Source: Candidatus Lutacidiplasma silvani
GTDB lineage: Archaea; Thermoplasmatota; Thermoplasmata; Lutacidiplasmatales; UBA184
Assembly (NCBI GenBank): GCA_022750295.1
Contig: JAKIVZ010000004.1
Coordinates: forward strand, 58,609-122,608
Direction: 5' to 3'
DNA: 64,000 nucleotides
Part shown: positions 36,668 to 46,276 of the stretch, piece by piece
Layout: each line of letters opens with the position of its first letter
How positions within the stretch are numbered: the stretch's first letter is position 1
Position numbers and translations under genes: made by a program
Notes under the pieces: model-generated
What the model saw: only the letters and a program-made list of their open reading frames with translations
Databases searched by the model: none
What the model was told of the DNA's origin: nothing

Positions 36668-38941
36668 TTACGCCCCGCCGGGGCCGCCGCCCGAGCGGCT
36701 CCGACGGAGCACGAGGACCGAGGCAACGGCCACCCCGGCGACCACGAGGACCGCCGCCACGACGAGGTCGGGGGTCGAGACCCCGAAGGTCGTGCTTCCG
36801 GAGGAGGCCGGGGTCACCACGACGACGTCCATCGCCGACGCCGAACCGTTCGCGGCGTCGGCAACATGGACCGTGAGTACCGAAGTGCCGGTCGCCGAGA
36901 GGGAGAGATTCGCGGTTGGCCCGGTCGCGTTCGCCCCCGCCGGGCCGAGCCACGTGATCTCGTAGGGACCGACCCCGCCGGTCACGGCGGCGGACCAGGT
37001 CCCCGGCGCACCGCTACGTACGGTCGAGGGCCCGGTGATCGCGACGGAGAGCGGAGCCGCGACCGAAACGGCCAGTTGGGCCGGCGCCGAGGCGTTGGCC
37101 GCATCTTCCACGGTCATATGGACCGTCTGGCTGCCGGCGATTGGGAAGACGGGCGAGAAGGTCGGGTCACCGCCGTTGGTCCCGTCGTCGGTCGACCACG
37201 CGTACCGGAAAGGAGGGTCCCCCCCCACGACATGCGCGGTGAACGCCACCGGGACACCGGCATCGGCATACGACGGTCCGGTCAGACCGACGGTGAGCAT
37301 CGGAAAAACCTCGACGGAGACTTCGGCCGATGCAACTCCGCCGACCGAGTCGCTCGCCGTGACCGTGACCGAGTCGTTCCCCGCGGAGGTGTAGACGTGG
37401 TCGACCTCGGCGCCGGAGCCGGTCGCGCCGTCCCCGAACGACCACGCGTCCGTCACGTTGCCCGTGCCGCCGGCATTCTCGACGGAGAACGTGACGTTCA
37501 ACCCGACGTCGGTCGCGGCCGCGGACGGCTCGATCGCCGCTCGAATCGCGGAGGAAACGACGATCGTGGCGCTCGCGTTCGCGGTCGCGTTCGTCGCGTC
37601 CGTGACGTGGAGGGAGACCGAGTACGTTCCGGGTTCCGCGTAGACATGGGTTCCGCTCGCGTCAGTCGAGCGGGGCGTGCCATCTCCCCAGTCCCACGCG
37701 ATCGATCGTTCGGGGACGCCGCCGGTCACGTTCGCGTGGAAGCTCACGAGTTCGCCGACGTCCGCGGCGGCGGGGCCGCTCGCGACGGCCGCTCCGAGCG
37801 GAGGGGAGAGGACGTCGGTCGTGCTCCCGGAGGTTTGACCGCCGGCCACGACGAGCATCTGCTCCACGGGGTCCCACGCCGCGACCCCATACAGGTGGCC
37901 TTCGGGCGCGCCGGGGGCCGAGAGCGCGTTCCAAGCGGTTCCGTTGAACGTCCAGGCCGAGGGGTTGAGGGCCGGGGTGCCGGTGCAGCTCTCTCCTCCC
38001 AGGAGTACCGTGGCGCCGAGCTCTGGGTCGTACGTGAGCTCCGTCCCCGCGAGCGCGGGTGGGCCCCCCGAGGGCACCGTCACATGGGTCCAGGTCCCGT
38101 TGTACGTCCACGTGTCGCCGAGGCAAGTCGAGCTCGGCGAAATCCCACCGTACAGCACGAGTTCTCCGAGGTTCGGGTCGTAGCTGAGAGACGCCCACGT
38201 TCGCACCGGGGGGGCACCGGCGTCCGAAAGGGGGGACCAGGCGCCCGCCTTGTCCAGCCAGAGGTCGTTCAGGAGGGTCCCGCCCGTCGGGTCGGAGTTG
38301 TTGTACCCTCCGAATAGGACGACGCCGCCGAGGCCGGCGTCGTACGTCATCGAGCCGGCGAGGCGGGCCGGCGGGGTCGGGTCCAGCTGGTGGGAGGTCC
38401 AGGCGCCGCCGACGTAGGTGTAGGTGAGGTTCGTGTACGCAAATGGGCTGTACGACGAGAGGCCGCCGTACATCACCACCTCGCCCGCGGAGGGATCGTA
38501 CGCGAGCGAGGGCCCGTCGAGCGGACCCGGGCTCGTCCCGGTCGACGGGACCAGAGACCATGACCCGTTGGAGAACGTCTCGGTCGCCTGGAGGTTGGTG
38601 CCGGTGAAATTGTCGCCCCCGTAGAACATCAGGTACTGGTCGGCCGCGTCCCAGGTCCCTTCCGTGAACCAGAACACCGGGAGCGGGCTCGGGCTCTCCG
38701 AGGTGATGTTCCACCAACTCTCCGGAGCGGCGACCGCGATTCCGGACGGGACCGGGATCGTTCGCCCCGTTGCCGGGGGGGACTCGGGTCCTGGGGGGGC
38801 CGTCCGCGCGGGGGGCGGACCCGGGAGGTCTCGTACGGGACCGCTCGTCCCGAGCGACGGAGCGGCGGCGCCGAGTACGGCGAGCGTCACGAGCGCGACC
38901 GCGAGCCATCGACGGACTTCGGGGCGTCGCGCTCGCGGCAT
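36668..38941 (-). CDS. Secreted/cell-surface protein: Kelch-like repeats followed by PKD-type domains and C-terminal TM anchor
   Basis: Kelch-like repeats (YDPSAGEVVMYGGLSSYSP, YDAGLGGVVLFGGYNN, YDPNLGELVLYGGISP), PKD motifs (WDWGDGTPRSTDASGTHVYAEPGTYSVSLHVTD), C-terminal TM LVVAAVLVVAGVAVASVLVLRRSR. Confidence 0.85.
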   Translation of the reverse strand: MPRARRPEVRRWLAVALVTLAVLGAAAPSLGTSGPVRDLPGPPPARTAPPGPESPPATGRTIPVPSGIAVAAPESWWNITSESPSPLPVFWFTEGTWDAADQYLMFYGGDNFTGTNLQATETFSNGSWSLVPSTGTSPGPLDGPSLAYDPSAGEVVMYGGLSSYSPFAYTNLTYTYVGGAWTSHQLDPTPPARLAGSMTYDAGLGGVVLFGGYNNSDPTGGTLLNDLWLDKAGAWSPLSDAGAPPVRTWASLSYDPNLGELVLYGGISPSSTCLGDTWTYNGTWTHVTVPSGGPPALAGTELTYDPELGATVLLGGESCTGTPALNPSAWTFNGTAWNALSAPGAPEGHLYGVAAWDPVEQMLVVAGGQTSGSTTDVLSPPLGAAVASGPAAADVGELVSFHANVTGGVPERSIAWDWGDGTPRSTDASGTHVYAEPGTYSVSLHVTDATNATANASATIVVSSAIRAAIEPSAAATDVGLNVTFSVENAGGTGNVTDAWSFGDGATGSGAEVDHVYTSAGNDSVTVTASDSVGGVASAEVSVEVFPMLTVGLTGPSYADAGVPVAFTAHVVGGDPPFRYAWSTDDGTNGGDPTFSPVFPIAGSQTVHMTVEDAANASAPAQLAVSVAAPLSVAITGPSTVRSGAPGTWSAAVTGGVGPYEITWLGPAGANATGPTANLSLSATGTSVLTVHVADAANGSASAMDVVVVTPASSGSTTFGVSTPDLVVAAVLVVAGVAVASVLVLRRSRSGGGPGGA

Positions 38942-39043
38942 GGCGGGGGACTCGGAGCGCGATATTTCAACCTCGCCCGGGTCCCCGGATCGCGGGGAGA
39001 AACCGGCTCGGGTCCGATCGGGCGGACCGGGGCGCCGGCCCGC

Positions 39044-39811
39044 TCAGTTTTCGATTTCGCGGAGGTCCGACGTCAATGCGGCGAGGTCGATCCCGGCGGG
39101 AGTTTCACCGGCCGTGAGGAAGTCGTCGCTCAGCAGCGCGTACGCCTCGTCGCAGTACGCCGCCCAGAACCCCCAGGTCATCTCCTTGAGGGCGCCCCAC
39201 GTCACGACAGTCAGGCTCTCCGCGTCGTACGCGACGACCGGGACCGCGTGGCCGCCCCAGGAACCCGGGGCTCCGTCTCCGACGGCGCCTCCGGTGGGGA
39301 CGGACCAGACCTCTTGGGTCTGGGCTGATATCGGCAGGGCCAATCCGATGTAGCAGTTCCCGAACAGCGACACGCTGTCCCGGACGTGGTCGAGGTTGCC
39401 GGGCTCGAGCGCGACGTACGCCTGGATCGCGTGGCCCCCGATTCCCGTCTTCCGCCAGTAGTTGAGGACGTCGAGCTCGTTCGCCCCGACGTCGTGGCTG
39501 CCGGTCGCGGGGTCGTAGCCGGAGACGGCCGCGTACGCCGCGATGATTTCGGCATCCGGAACGATCACCGGGTCCCCCGCGTCGGTGGTCCACTCCTCGA
39601 TGCAGTGGCCGGCCGCGGCCGTCGTGCAGTCGCCGATGGTGTCGTTCCCCATCATTGGCCATGCCGCGACCTTCGCGCCCCAGTTCACGGTGGGCGGGGG
39701 CGGCGCCAACCCCGCGGGAACGAGGTAGTCTGCGAGTTGCAGGGTCCTCGGGTCGAGGCGGGGCTCCTGCTTCCCGAGCTTCATGGCCCGGTAGTCGGTC
39801 TGTCGCGGCAT
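39044..39811 (-). CDS. Papain-fold cysteine peptidase-like protein of bacterial/phage-type family
   Basis: ATG 39811; MGNDTIGDCTTAAAGHCIEEW (candidate Cys), GSWGGHAVPVVAYD (candidate His), MTWGFWAAYCDEAYALL. Confidence 0.65.
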   Translation of the reverse strand: MPRQTDYRAMKLGKQEPRLDPRTLQLADYLVPAGLAPPPPTVNWGAKVAAWPMMGNDTIGDCTTAAAGHCIEEWTTDAGDPVIVPDAEIIAAYAAVSGYDPATGSHDVGANELDVLNYWRKTGIGGHAIQAYVALEPGNLDHVRDSVSLFGNCYIGLALPISAQTQEVWSVPTGGAVGDGAPGSWGGHAVPVVAYDAESLTVVTWGALKEMTWGFWAAYCDEAYALLSDDFLTAGETPAGIDLAALTSDLREIEN

Positions 39812-40033
39812 CGACCCGCCTTCTGCTCGAGTGGGGAAGGGTGGCGGACAATAAAGCGCCCGCCCCGGCTCTTGCGGACGCGCACTGGGCCGCTGCCGGG
39901 GGAGTCGGGCCGCCCCGGGTCGTTTCACGAATCCCGCGACGGACAGAGCCGCGGGGGAGGCAACTTACGCTTCGGCCCGGGGGCGAGGGGTCCTACTCTC
40001 CCTCCCGAGGGATTCGCAGAGTCGACGGGGCAA

Positions 40034-40447
40034 TCATCCTGGGGACGGGAGCAACTCGAATCCGGCTTGCCGGAAGTCTGCATCGAACCCGAAGACCGTC
40101 CGAATCCCGAGCGCGCGCATCGTCTCGAAGCTGACGCAGTCCGTCAGGCTCCACCGGTTGTCCCCGTGATCGACGAGGAGACCCCAGGCGGACCAGAAGC
40201 GTTCGGGTGCGGTCCCCACCACCTCCACGCTTTCGCTCGAAACGAGAAGCTCGCGGAACGCACGGATCTGGTCGACCGGACCACGGCGACGCAGGTACGT
40301 CACCGCCTCATCCAACACGTAATCCGAAGTCACCAAGCGCCCATGCCGGCCCCGGACGAGTTCGCGCTGGAACGCGAGCGCGGCACGGTGAAAGCCGTCC
40401 CGCCCGTCGAGGAGCGCGATCCACGCTCCCGAGTCGACGAAGATCAT
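40034..40447 (-). CDS. vapC: PIN domain ribonuclease toxin, VapC family
   Basis: MIFVDSGAWIALLDGRDGFHRAALAF...LVTSDYVLDEAVTYLRRR...HGDNRWSLTDCVSFETMRALGIRTVFGFDADFRQAGF. Confidence 0.9.
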   Translation of the reverse strand: MIFVDSGAWIALLDGRDGFHRAALAFQRELVRGRHGRLVTSDYVLDEAVTYLRRRGPVDQIRAFRELLVSSESVEVVGTAPERFWSAWGLLVDHGDNRWSLTDCVSFETMRALGIRTVFGFDADFRQAGFELLPSPG

Positions 40448-40704
40448 TTCGCGGGGCCGTAGAGCAGTTCGTCGTGGTCTCTCGAACCCCACGTTGTCTT
40501 CCCCTTCGCGCGAAGGAGCGGGAAGGCGTGAAAGATCGGGTCGTTGGGGTTGACCCGGTCGGGCAACAAGTGCGCACGGAGCGCTTCGCGGGCGACCTCC
40601 TTCATACTCTTCCCTTCGGCCGCCGCCCGGCGGCGCAGCAACTGGTAATCGTCCTCCTCGATCGCGGTCTGGACGAGCTTCATGGCGTAGGGAACATGAA
40701 GCAT
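40444..40704 (-). CDS. vapB: Ribbon-helix-helix antitoxin, VapB-like
   Basis: MKLVQTAIEEDDYQLLRRRAAAEGKSMKEVAREALRAHL; 4-nt ATGA overlap with vapC. Confidence 0.85.
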   Translation of the reverse strand: MLHVPYAMKLVQTAIEEDDYQLLRRRAAAEGKSMKEVAREALRAHLLPDRVNPNDPIFHAFPLLRAKGKTTWGSRDHDELLYGPAK

Positions 40705-40977
40705 GCGCTATAAGAAGAGGCGGGCAGCGGTTCCTCGCGAGCTCGCCGGGTGCGAGGGGTCCCGAACCGCGAGGGTTCTCATTTGCGGGGCCGAACGGGA
40801 GATCCCGCTCGGAACCCGAACCGCGCCGCCCCGGTAGGCTAGAGTCCCCGACTTTCCAAAGGACGACGGCCGAGCGAATCTCCCGAGTCCAATTCGGTCA
40901 TCCCCAATATGCTCGGTCGAGGAGCCGGCGAGTCGACCCATCTTGCGATGCGCGCGGTGGCGCGGACACTGCCGACC

Positions 40978-41874
40978 TCACGAGAAGTCTTCGCGCTCGA
41001 ACAACGAAAGTCCGACCAGGCTCGTGACGAGGAGATACCCGAGCATGATGAGGATCCCCTCGGCCACACCGGCCACGGTGTAGATCTTCACGACGACGTT
41101 CTTGTCGATGTCGCCTCGCATCAGGGTCCAGCTTCCGTTCAGGCCCCAATTGACGGTCGGGTCGAACACGCTGCTGATCGTCCCACTGGCGTAGGAAATG
41201 ACCATCCACGGCTGGGCGTGAGCGATCGCGGAGATGTAGTCCTGGAGGAGCGTAAATCCGATCAGGAACAGGAGCGCCGTCAGGACGAAGCCGTACGCGC
41301 TCGTCTTGAACAAGGAACTGAACATGAAGGTGGCCCCGAGGACCGCGCCGAGGTAGACGAACGCGAGGAGCGCCGACAGTCCCAGTTGCCACGGGGCGGC
41401 CCTCGAGCCGAAATAGAAGATCCCGTTCGCGAGCAGGATCCCTAAGAATAGCCCCATCATCGCCGCCGCGGCGGCGTACGCGGCGAGGAACTTGCCCAGG
41501 TAGACCGTCGACCTCCGGACCGGGAGCCCCATCAGGAAGTACCCCGTCTTGTTCTGAAATTCCCCGGCGATGGCGTCGCCCCCGAAGAGGACGGCGACCA
41601 GAACGACGAGGAAGCTCGCGGCCCCGCCCCAGTCGGTCCCGTAGAAGGTGACGGGATCGGTTACGAGCGGGCCGCGGTAGTATCCCGTGACCGCCGTGAG
41701 AACTGTCCCGAGGAAGACGATGATCCCGGCCATGGCGTAAAATCGGCGGGACCGGAGGTACTCCCGGAGCTGATACCGGGCCAGCTTCGGGATCTGGTGG
41801 AGCAGAGGCGGGGCACGGAATCGGATGAGCGAGGAGGCCACCGGGTCGGTGGTCGCCGGGGAGATGGTCGCCAA
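40978..41874 (-). CDS. ABC-2 type transporter permease (copy B)
   Basis: IPKLARYQLREYLRSRRFYAMAGIIVFLGTVLTAVTGYYRGP...FGGDAIAGEFQNKTGYFLMGLPVRRSTVYLGKFLAAY. Confidence 0.85.
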   Translation of the reverse strand: MATISPATTDPVASSLIRFRAPPLLHQIPKLARYQLREYLRSRRFYAMAGIIVFLGTVLTAVTGYYRGPLVTDPVTFYGTDWGGAASFLVVLVAVLFGGDAIAGEFQNKTGYFLMGLPVRRSTVYLGKFLAAYAAAAAMMGLFLGILLANGIFYFGSRAAPWQLGLSALLAFVYLGAVLGATFMFSSLFKTSAYGFVLTALLFLIGFTLLQDYISAIAHAQPWMVISYASGTISSVFDPTVNWGLNGSWTLMRGDIDKNVVVKIYTVAGVAEGILIMLGYLLVTSLVGLSLFEREDFS

Positions 41875-41875
41875 G

Positions 41876-42823
41876 TTACTCCCCCCGGGAGATCTGACTC
41901 AGGTAGATCTCCTCGAGAGCACTCTCCGATTCCACGAATCCCACCACGCCCAGATCCGCGTCGACCAGGATCCTCAGGAGGAGCTTCTTGGACGCGGACG
42001 GGCCGGAGAACTTGATCCGGACCTGACTGGTCCCGAGCGGGGTGATGTCGGTCACGTCCGAGGGGATTCCCGAAATCCTCCGCACGGCCGCCGGGTCGAC
42101 CGGGTGGTCGAACGTCACGTCGACCGACCCTTGATCCTTGCCGAATCGCGAGACCACGTTCGGGAGGGTGTCGTAGAACCGGAGTTTGCCGTGGTCGAGC
42201 AACGCGACCTCATCGCAAACTTCCGTGACTTCGCTCAGCAAGTGGCTGCTCATGAAAATCAGCCGGTGCGTTTGCTTGAGCGCGCGGAGGATCGCCCGGA
42301 CTTCGCTCATGCCGCGGGGATCGAGGCCGGTGGACGGTTCGTCCAGAAGGACGACCGGAGGATCGTGGACCAGGGCGGCGGCGATGTTGACCCGCTGCTT
42401 CATTCCCTTGGAGAACTTTCCGACCTTCTTGTCCGCCCAGTCGGACATCCGGACCTCGGCGAGGACCGTCTCGATGCGGCCCTTCCACTCGTCCCGGGGG
42501 ATTCCGCGGACGTCCTCGACCATCTCGAGGGCCTCGTTCGGGGTGAGCGACGGATAGATCTCCGGGCTCTCGATCAGCACCCCCGCGCCCGCCAGGGCCG
42601 CCGTCCGGTCCGTGTGGCACGGGATGTCGTTGATGTAGCACTCGCCTTCGGTGGGGTAGATCATCGCGGTCAGCAGCTTCAGCGTGGTCGTCTTCCCCGA
42701 TCCGTTTGGTCCGAGGAATCCCACGCACTTGCCGCCCTCGACCTTGAGGTCGAGATGATCGAGCGCGGTGAACGAGCCGAACTTCCTCGTCAGGCCCCGG
42801 GTTTCAATGGAGGGGACCGTCAT
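41876..42823 (-). CDS. ABC transporter ATP-binding protein (copy B)
   Basis: ATG 42823 MTVPSIETRGLTRKFGSFTALDHLDLKVEGGKCVGFLGPNGSGKTTTLKLL...FSKGMKQRVNIAAALVHDPPVVLLDEPSTGLDPRG. Confidence 0.92.
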   Translation of the reverse strand: MTVPSIETRGLTRKFGSFTALDHLDLKVEGGKCVGFLGPNGSGKTTTLKLLTAMIYPTEGECYINDIPCHTDRTAALAGAGVLIESPEIYPSLTPNEALEMVEDVRGIPRDEWKGRIETVLAEVRMSDWADKKVGKFSKGMKQRVNIAAALVHDPPVVLLDEPSTGLDPRGMSEVRAILRALKQTHRLIFMSSHLLSEVTEVCDEVALLDHGKLRFYDTLPNVVSRFGKDQGSVDVTFDHPVDPAAVRRISGIPSDVTDITPLGTSQVRIKFSGPSASKKLLLRILVDADLGVVGFVESESALEEIYLSQISRGE

Positions 42824-43494
42824 GAGGACCCGCGTTCGGGTGGCGCGGACGGGGGACTTTTCCGGTTCGCCCCGGGCCCCTTCCCCGGCTCCTGGAGGCG
42901 CAGCGAGAGCATCCGCAGGATAATCTCCGGGTTCGGGAAACTCGACGCCCCGCCCAGGGCGGTCACGCCAGCGGGGATCCGAGACAATCCGTCCAGGGTC
43001 GAGAGGAGGGCCACCACCAGCTGGTCGGGGTCGTCCCGGGAGATTTCCCCCGACTCCTGGGCGTCGACGATCCGTTGCCGAAGGGATCGAATCATCCGCT
43101 GACCGTGTTGCATCAATTCCCTCCGGAACGCGGAAGGGAGGTCCTTGTCCCCCGCCGCGAGCTGGGGGATGCGAGTGAGCTCCGGGCAATCCCGCCTCAG
43201 GATCACCATGTTGGACACCATCGTCGCGAGCCGGGCGCCCGGAGAGTCGGCCCCCTCCAACCGGGCCCTCGGAGACTCGGGGGCGTGGAGGGCATCCTTG
43301 ATCAGGGCGATGTACAGGGCCTGCTTGCTCGGAAAGTACCGGTAGGCCAGACCTTGGCTGATGCCGGCCTCCTCGGCGACCTCCTCCATCGTCGCCGCCC
43401 TCCCTTCGCGGGCGAAGACGATCCGGGCGGCTTCGAAGATCCGGTGGGCCGACTCGCGCCGAATCTCTCGGTTGGCGAGTTCCGATCGCGGCAT
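42820..43494 (-). CDS. TetR/AcrR family transcriptional regulator
   Basis: RRESAHRIFEAARIVFAREGRAATMEEVAEEAGISQGLAYRYFPSKQALYIALI; ATGA overlap with copy B ATPase. Confidence 0.92.
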   Translation of the reverse strand: MPRSELANREIRRESAHRIFEAARIVFAREGRAATMEEVAEEAGISQGLAYRYFPSKQALYIALIKDALHAPESPRARLEGADSPGARLATMVSNMVILRRDCPELTRIPQLAAGDKDLPSAFRRELMQHGQRMIRSLRQRIVDAQESGEISRDDPDQLVVALLSTLDGLSRIPAGVTALGGASSFPNPEIILRMLSLRLQEPGKGPGANRKSPPSAPPERGSS

Positions 43495-43513
43495 GGAGAG
43501 TCCCGTGGTTGGA

Positions 43514-43531
43514 TGAGTGAATATTCATTCA
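43514..43531. promoter_or_regulatory. 18-bp near-perfect palindrome TGAGTGAATATTCATTCA, candidate TetR operator
   Basis: One mismatched pair; core TGAATATTCA is a perfect palindrome 20-37 nt upstream of ATG 43494. Confidence 0.6.
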
Positions 43532-43706
43532 TTGTTAAGGCTTCGGATGGGTTCGGGTCGATGGGGGTGGCGAGGCCCGGAGAACGCCGCGTCCCTCAAG
43601 GTCGTCGGCGGGGGCGGCGACGGACCCTACGGGAGGATCCCCTCCGGCCGGCTCGGGGCCTCTCGCGGGCCCCGGGGCCGACTTCCGGCGGCCCGGGAGC
43701 CGGAGG

Positions 43707-45065
43707 TTAGGCGGGCGTCGTCGAGGCGACGCGGACGATCGCGGCGGCGGAGCGATCGACGTCGTCGTCGGTGGTCGCCCACGAGCTCAGGCTGATCCGC
43801 ATGGCGGCCGTGCCGTGCCAGACGGTGCCGCCGCACCAGCACGTGCCGTCGCGCTGCACCGCGTCGATCACCCGGCGTGTTCGCTCGTCGCTTCCGAACG
43901 AAACCAGGACTTGGTTCAGAACGACCTCGTTCAAGATCCGGCATCCTCCCGTGCGAAGGAGCGACGCCATCCGGGTGGCGTGCCGACAACACCGTTCGAC
44001 CAGGTCGGCGATCCCCGCTCGTCCGAGCGACCGGAGCGCGGCCCACGCGTCGACCCCGCGCGCCCGGCGCGACATCTCCGGGGTGTACTCCATCGCCTCC
44101 CCGAGCGTCGACTGCGGCAGGTACGCGGCCGCGGCTCCCGACATCGCGGCGCGAAGATGCCGACCGTCGCGGACGAACACCACGCCGCTGTCGTACGGCA
44201 CGTTGAGCCACTTGTGGGCGTCGACCGCCCAAGAGTCGACCCCGTCAATCCCCGCCGTGAGCGCTCTCCGGCCGGGGCTCGCGTGGGCCCAGAGGCCGAA
44301 CGCCGCGTCGAAATGGACCCACGCCCCGCCGCGATGCGCCCACTCGCAGAGTTCGCGCGCGGGGTCGAACGCCCCGGTGTTCACGTTTCCGGCTTGCGCG
44401 CACACCACGGTCGGGCCGTGAATCTCCGGAAGTCGATCCGTTCGCATCCGGCCCTGGTCATCGGCGGGGACCCGGACGACCCGGTCCCGTCCGAAGCCGA
44501 GGAGGGAGAGCGCCTTGAGCACCGAGACATGGACCTCGTCGCCGACGATCACGGTCACCGGAGGGGCCCCGAAGAGACCGCGGGCCTCGACGTACCATCC
44601 GGCGGCCTCGAGGAGCGCATGTCGCGCGGCCGCCAGCCCGGAGAAGTTGGCCATCGTGGCCCCGGTGACGAACGCCCCGCGCGCGGTCGGGGGGATCCCG
44701 AGCAGATCGCCGATCCACGCCAGCGCCGTCGTCTCCAACCGGGCCGCCACGGGAGACATCGACTGCACGGCGGCGTTCTGGTCCCAGGCTCCGGCGAGCC
44801 AGTTCGCCGCGAGCGCGGCGGGCAGGGAGCTCCCGATGACGAACCCGAAATACCTCCCTCCGGCGGTGCTGACGGTGGCGGGAGACCCGAACTCGTCGAG
44901 CCGCTGGAGGATCGACGAGGGATCCTCCCCCTCCTCCGGGAGCGACCCGCAGAGGCGCTCGACCGCCTCTACCGCGTCCCCGGCCGGGACGACGCCGCGC
45001 GACGGGAGCGACTGCCGGTACCGGTGCGCCCGAACCGCCGCGTCGGTGAGGAGACTCTCTTCCAT
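43707..45065 (-). CDS. Group II PLP-dependent amino acid decarboxylase (aromatic-L-amino-acid/glutamate decarboxylase-like)
   Basis: VHFDAAFGLWAHASPGRR, SWAVDAHKWLNVPYDSGVVFVRD (PLP lysine), GAFVTGATMANFSGLAAARHALL. Confidence 0.9.
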   Translation of the reverse strand: MEESLLTDAAVRAHRYRQSLPSRGVVPAGDAVEAVERLCGSLPEEGEDPSSILQRLDEFGSPATVSTAGGRYFGFVIGSSLPAALAANWLAGAWDQNAAVQSMSPVAARLETTALAWIGDLLGIPPTARGAFVTGATMANFSGLAAARHALLEAAGWYVEARGLFGAPPVTVIVGDEVHVSVLKALSLLGFGRDRVVRVPADDQGRMRTDRLPEIHGPTVVCAQAGNVNTGAFDPARELCEWAHRGGAWVHFDAAFGLWAHASPGRRALTAGIDGVDSWAVDAHKWLNVPYDSGVVFVRDGRHLRAAMSGAAAAYLPQSTLGEAMEYTPEMSRRARGVDAWAALRSLGRAGIADLVERCCRHATRMASLLRTGGCRILNEVVLNQVLVSFGSDERTRRVIDAVQRDGTCWCGGTVWHGTAAMRISLSSWATTDDDVDRSAAAIVRVASTTPA

Positions 45066-45185
45066 GCCCCGCTCGGGCCGGGGAGTCCGGACCCGGTCTT
45101 GAATCTTCCGCGGCGGGAGGGGCGCCGTTCCCGCGTCGTGTCGCGGAGGGCGCCGAACGCATGGAGGAGCGGTTCCCCGGGGGGC

Positions 45186-45260
45186 CGGGCCCGAGGGGAT
45201 TCGAACCCCTGATCTTGCGGTTAAGAGCCGCCTGCTCTGACCGGACTGAGCTACGGGCCC
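45186..45260 (-). tRNA. tRNA-Lys (anticodon CTT)
   Basis: Reverse complement GGGCCCGTAGCTCAGTCCGGTCAGAGCAGGCGGCTCTTAACCGCAAGATCAGGGGTTCGAATCCCCTCGGGCCCG: 7-bp acceptor stem, anticodon loop CTCTTAA, T-loop GTTCGAATC; no encoded CCA. Confidence 0.95.
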
Positions 45261-45312
45261 ACGGACGAGGGCGGCCGACTCGCGCGCCCCCTATAATGGT
45301 GGCTCTTGTGGG

Positions 45313-46257
45313 CTACCGGCGGAGCCGCTCGAGGGCCGCGCCGACCATCAGGGGGAACAGCACCGTGACGTCGCCGTCGATCGTCGTGTGGCGGGCGGTC
45401 GTCTTGACCTTCCCCCACGAGACCGCTTCCCGGGTCCGCGCCCCGGAAAGGCTCCCGTCCCATTCGACGGCCGTGGTGATGTAGAGCGCCGCGTCGAGGC
45501 CGTCGCGGAACTGGTTCCACCAGATCGTGTGGTGCTTGGAGATCCCGCCCCCGAGCATCACCGCGCCGGACCGCCTCGCCCCGTAGACGAGGTCGGAGAG
45601 CGCCTGCTCGTCGCCCATCAGGTCGACCGAGAGCCCCTTGTGGTCTTGCCAGAACAGCCACAGTTGCGAACCGACCGCGCCGTCCGTGATCCCGGGAATG
45701 AACACCGGAACTTTCTTCTCGAACGCGGCCCGCGCGAGGCTGCCGACGCCCCGCTTGGGGCCCAGGGCGTCGCCGATCGCCCAGACGAGGTCGCGGGTGG
45801 AGATCGCCCGTGTGCCGTTCTTCCAAAGCTTCCGCAGGAGCGGCTGGAGGAACCGCTCGACGACGGGGCCGTAGTTCCCCACGGGGATGATCAGGTTCCC
45901 GAGCCGGTAGAGTCCCTTCCGGTGGAGCTCGGCGTCGTCGAGGTTCCACTCCCCGTGGTAGTACGGCCGGAACGACCGCGCGATGTCGTGGTCGAGGGTG
46001 CCGCACGTCGTGATCACCGCGTCGACGTACCCGTCGCGCACCAGCTGGGCGAGGACCCCCCGGGTCCCGGTGGCGACGAGGTCGGCGGGGAACGAGAGGA
46101 ACCGGGTCATCTCCTCGTCGCCGAGGATCCGGGCGAGGAGGTCGACCCCCTCCCCGACCGCCTTCGCGGTGAACCCGCCTCCCGCCTCGAGCCGTCGGGC
46201 GAGGACGTCGAGGCTCGGCGCATCGTCGACCCGGACGTCCTCCACCTTCCGCGGCAT
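45313..46257 (-). CDS. dys: Deoxyhypusine synthase
   Basis: ATGTRGVLAQLVRDGYVDAVITTCGTLDHDIARSF...ITTAVEWDGSLSGARTREAVSWGKVK (active-site Lys region). Confidence 0.92.
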   Translation of the reverse strand: MPRKVEDVRVDDAPSLDVLARRLEAGGGFTAKAVGEGVDLLARILGDEEMTRFLSFPADLVATGTRGVLAQLVRDGYVDAVITTCGTLDHDIARSFRPYYHGEWNLDDAELHRKGLYRLGNLIIPVGNYGPVVERFLQPLLRKLWKNGTRAISTRDLVWAIGDALGPKRGVGSLARAAFEKKVPVFIPGITDGAVGSQLWLFWQDHKGLSVDLMGDEQALSDLVYGARRSGAVMLGGGISKHHTIWWNQFRDGLDAALYITTAVEWDGSLSGARTREAVSWGKVKTTARHTTIDGDVTVLFPLMVGAALERLRR

Positions 46258-46276
46258 CGACCGGTGTCCCCGTTCC

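Noticed and set aside
45186-45260. Possible integration of a mobile element at the tRNA-Lys gene
   Set aside because: No integrase, no tRNA 3' direct repeat seen nearby; flanked by housekeeping genes.
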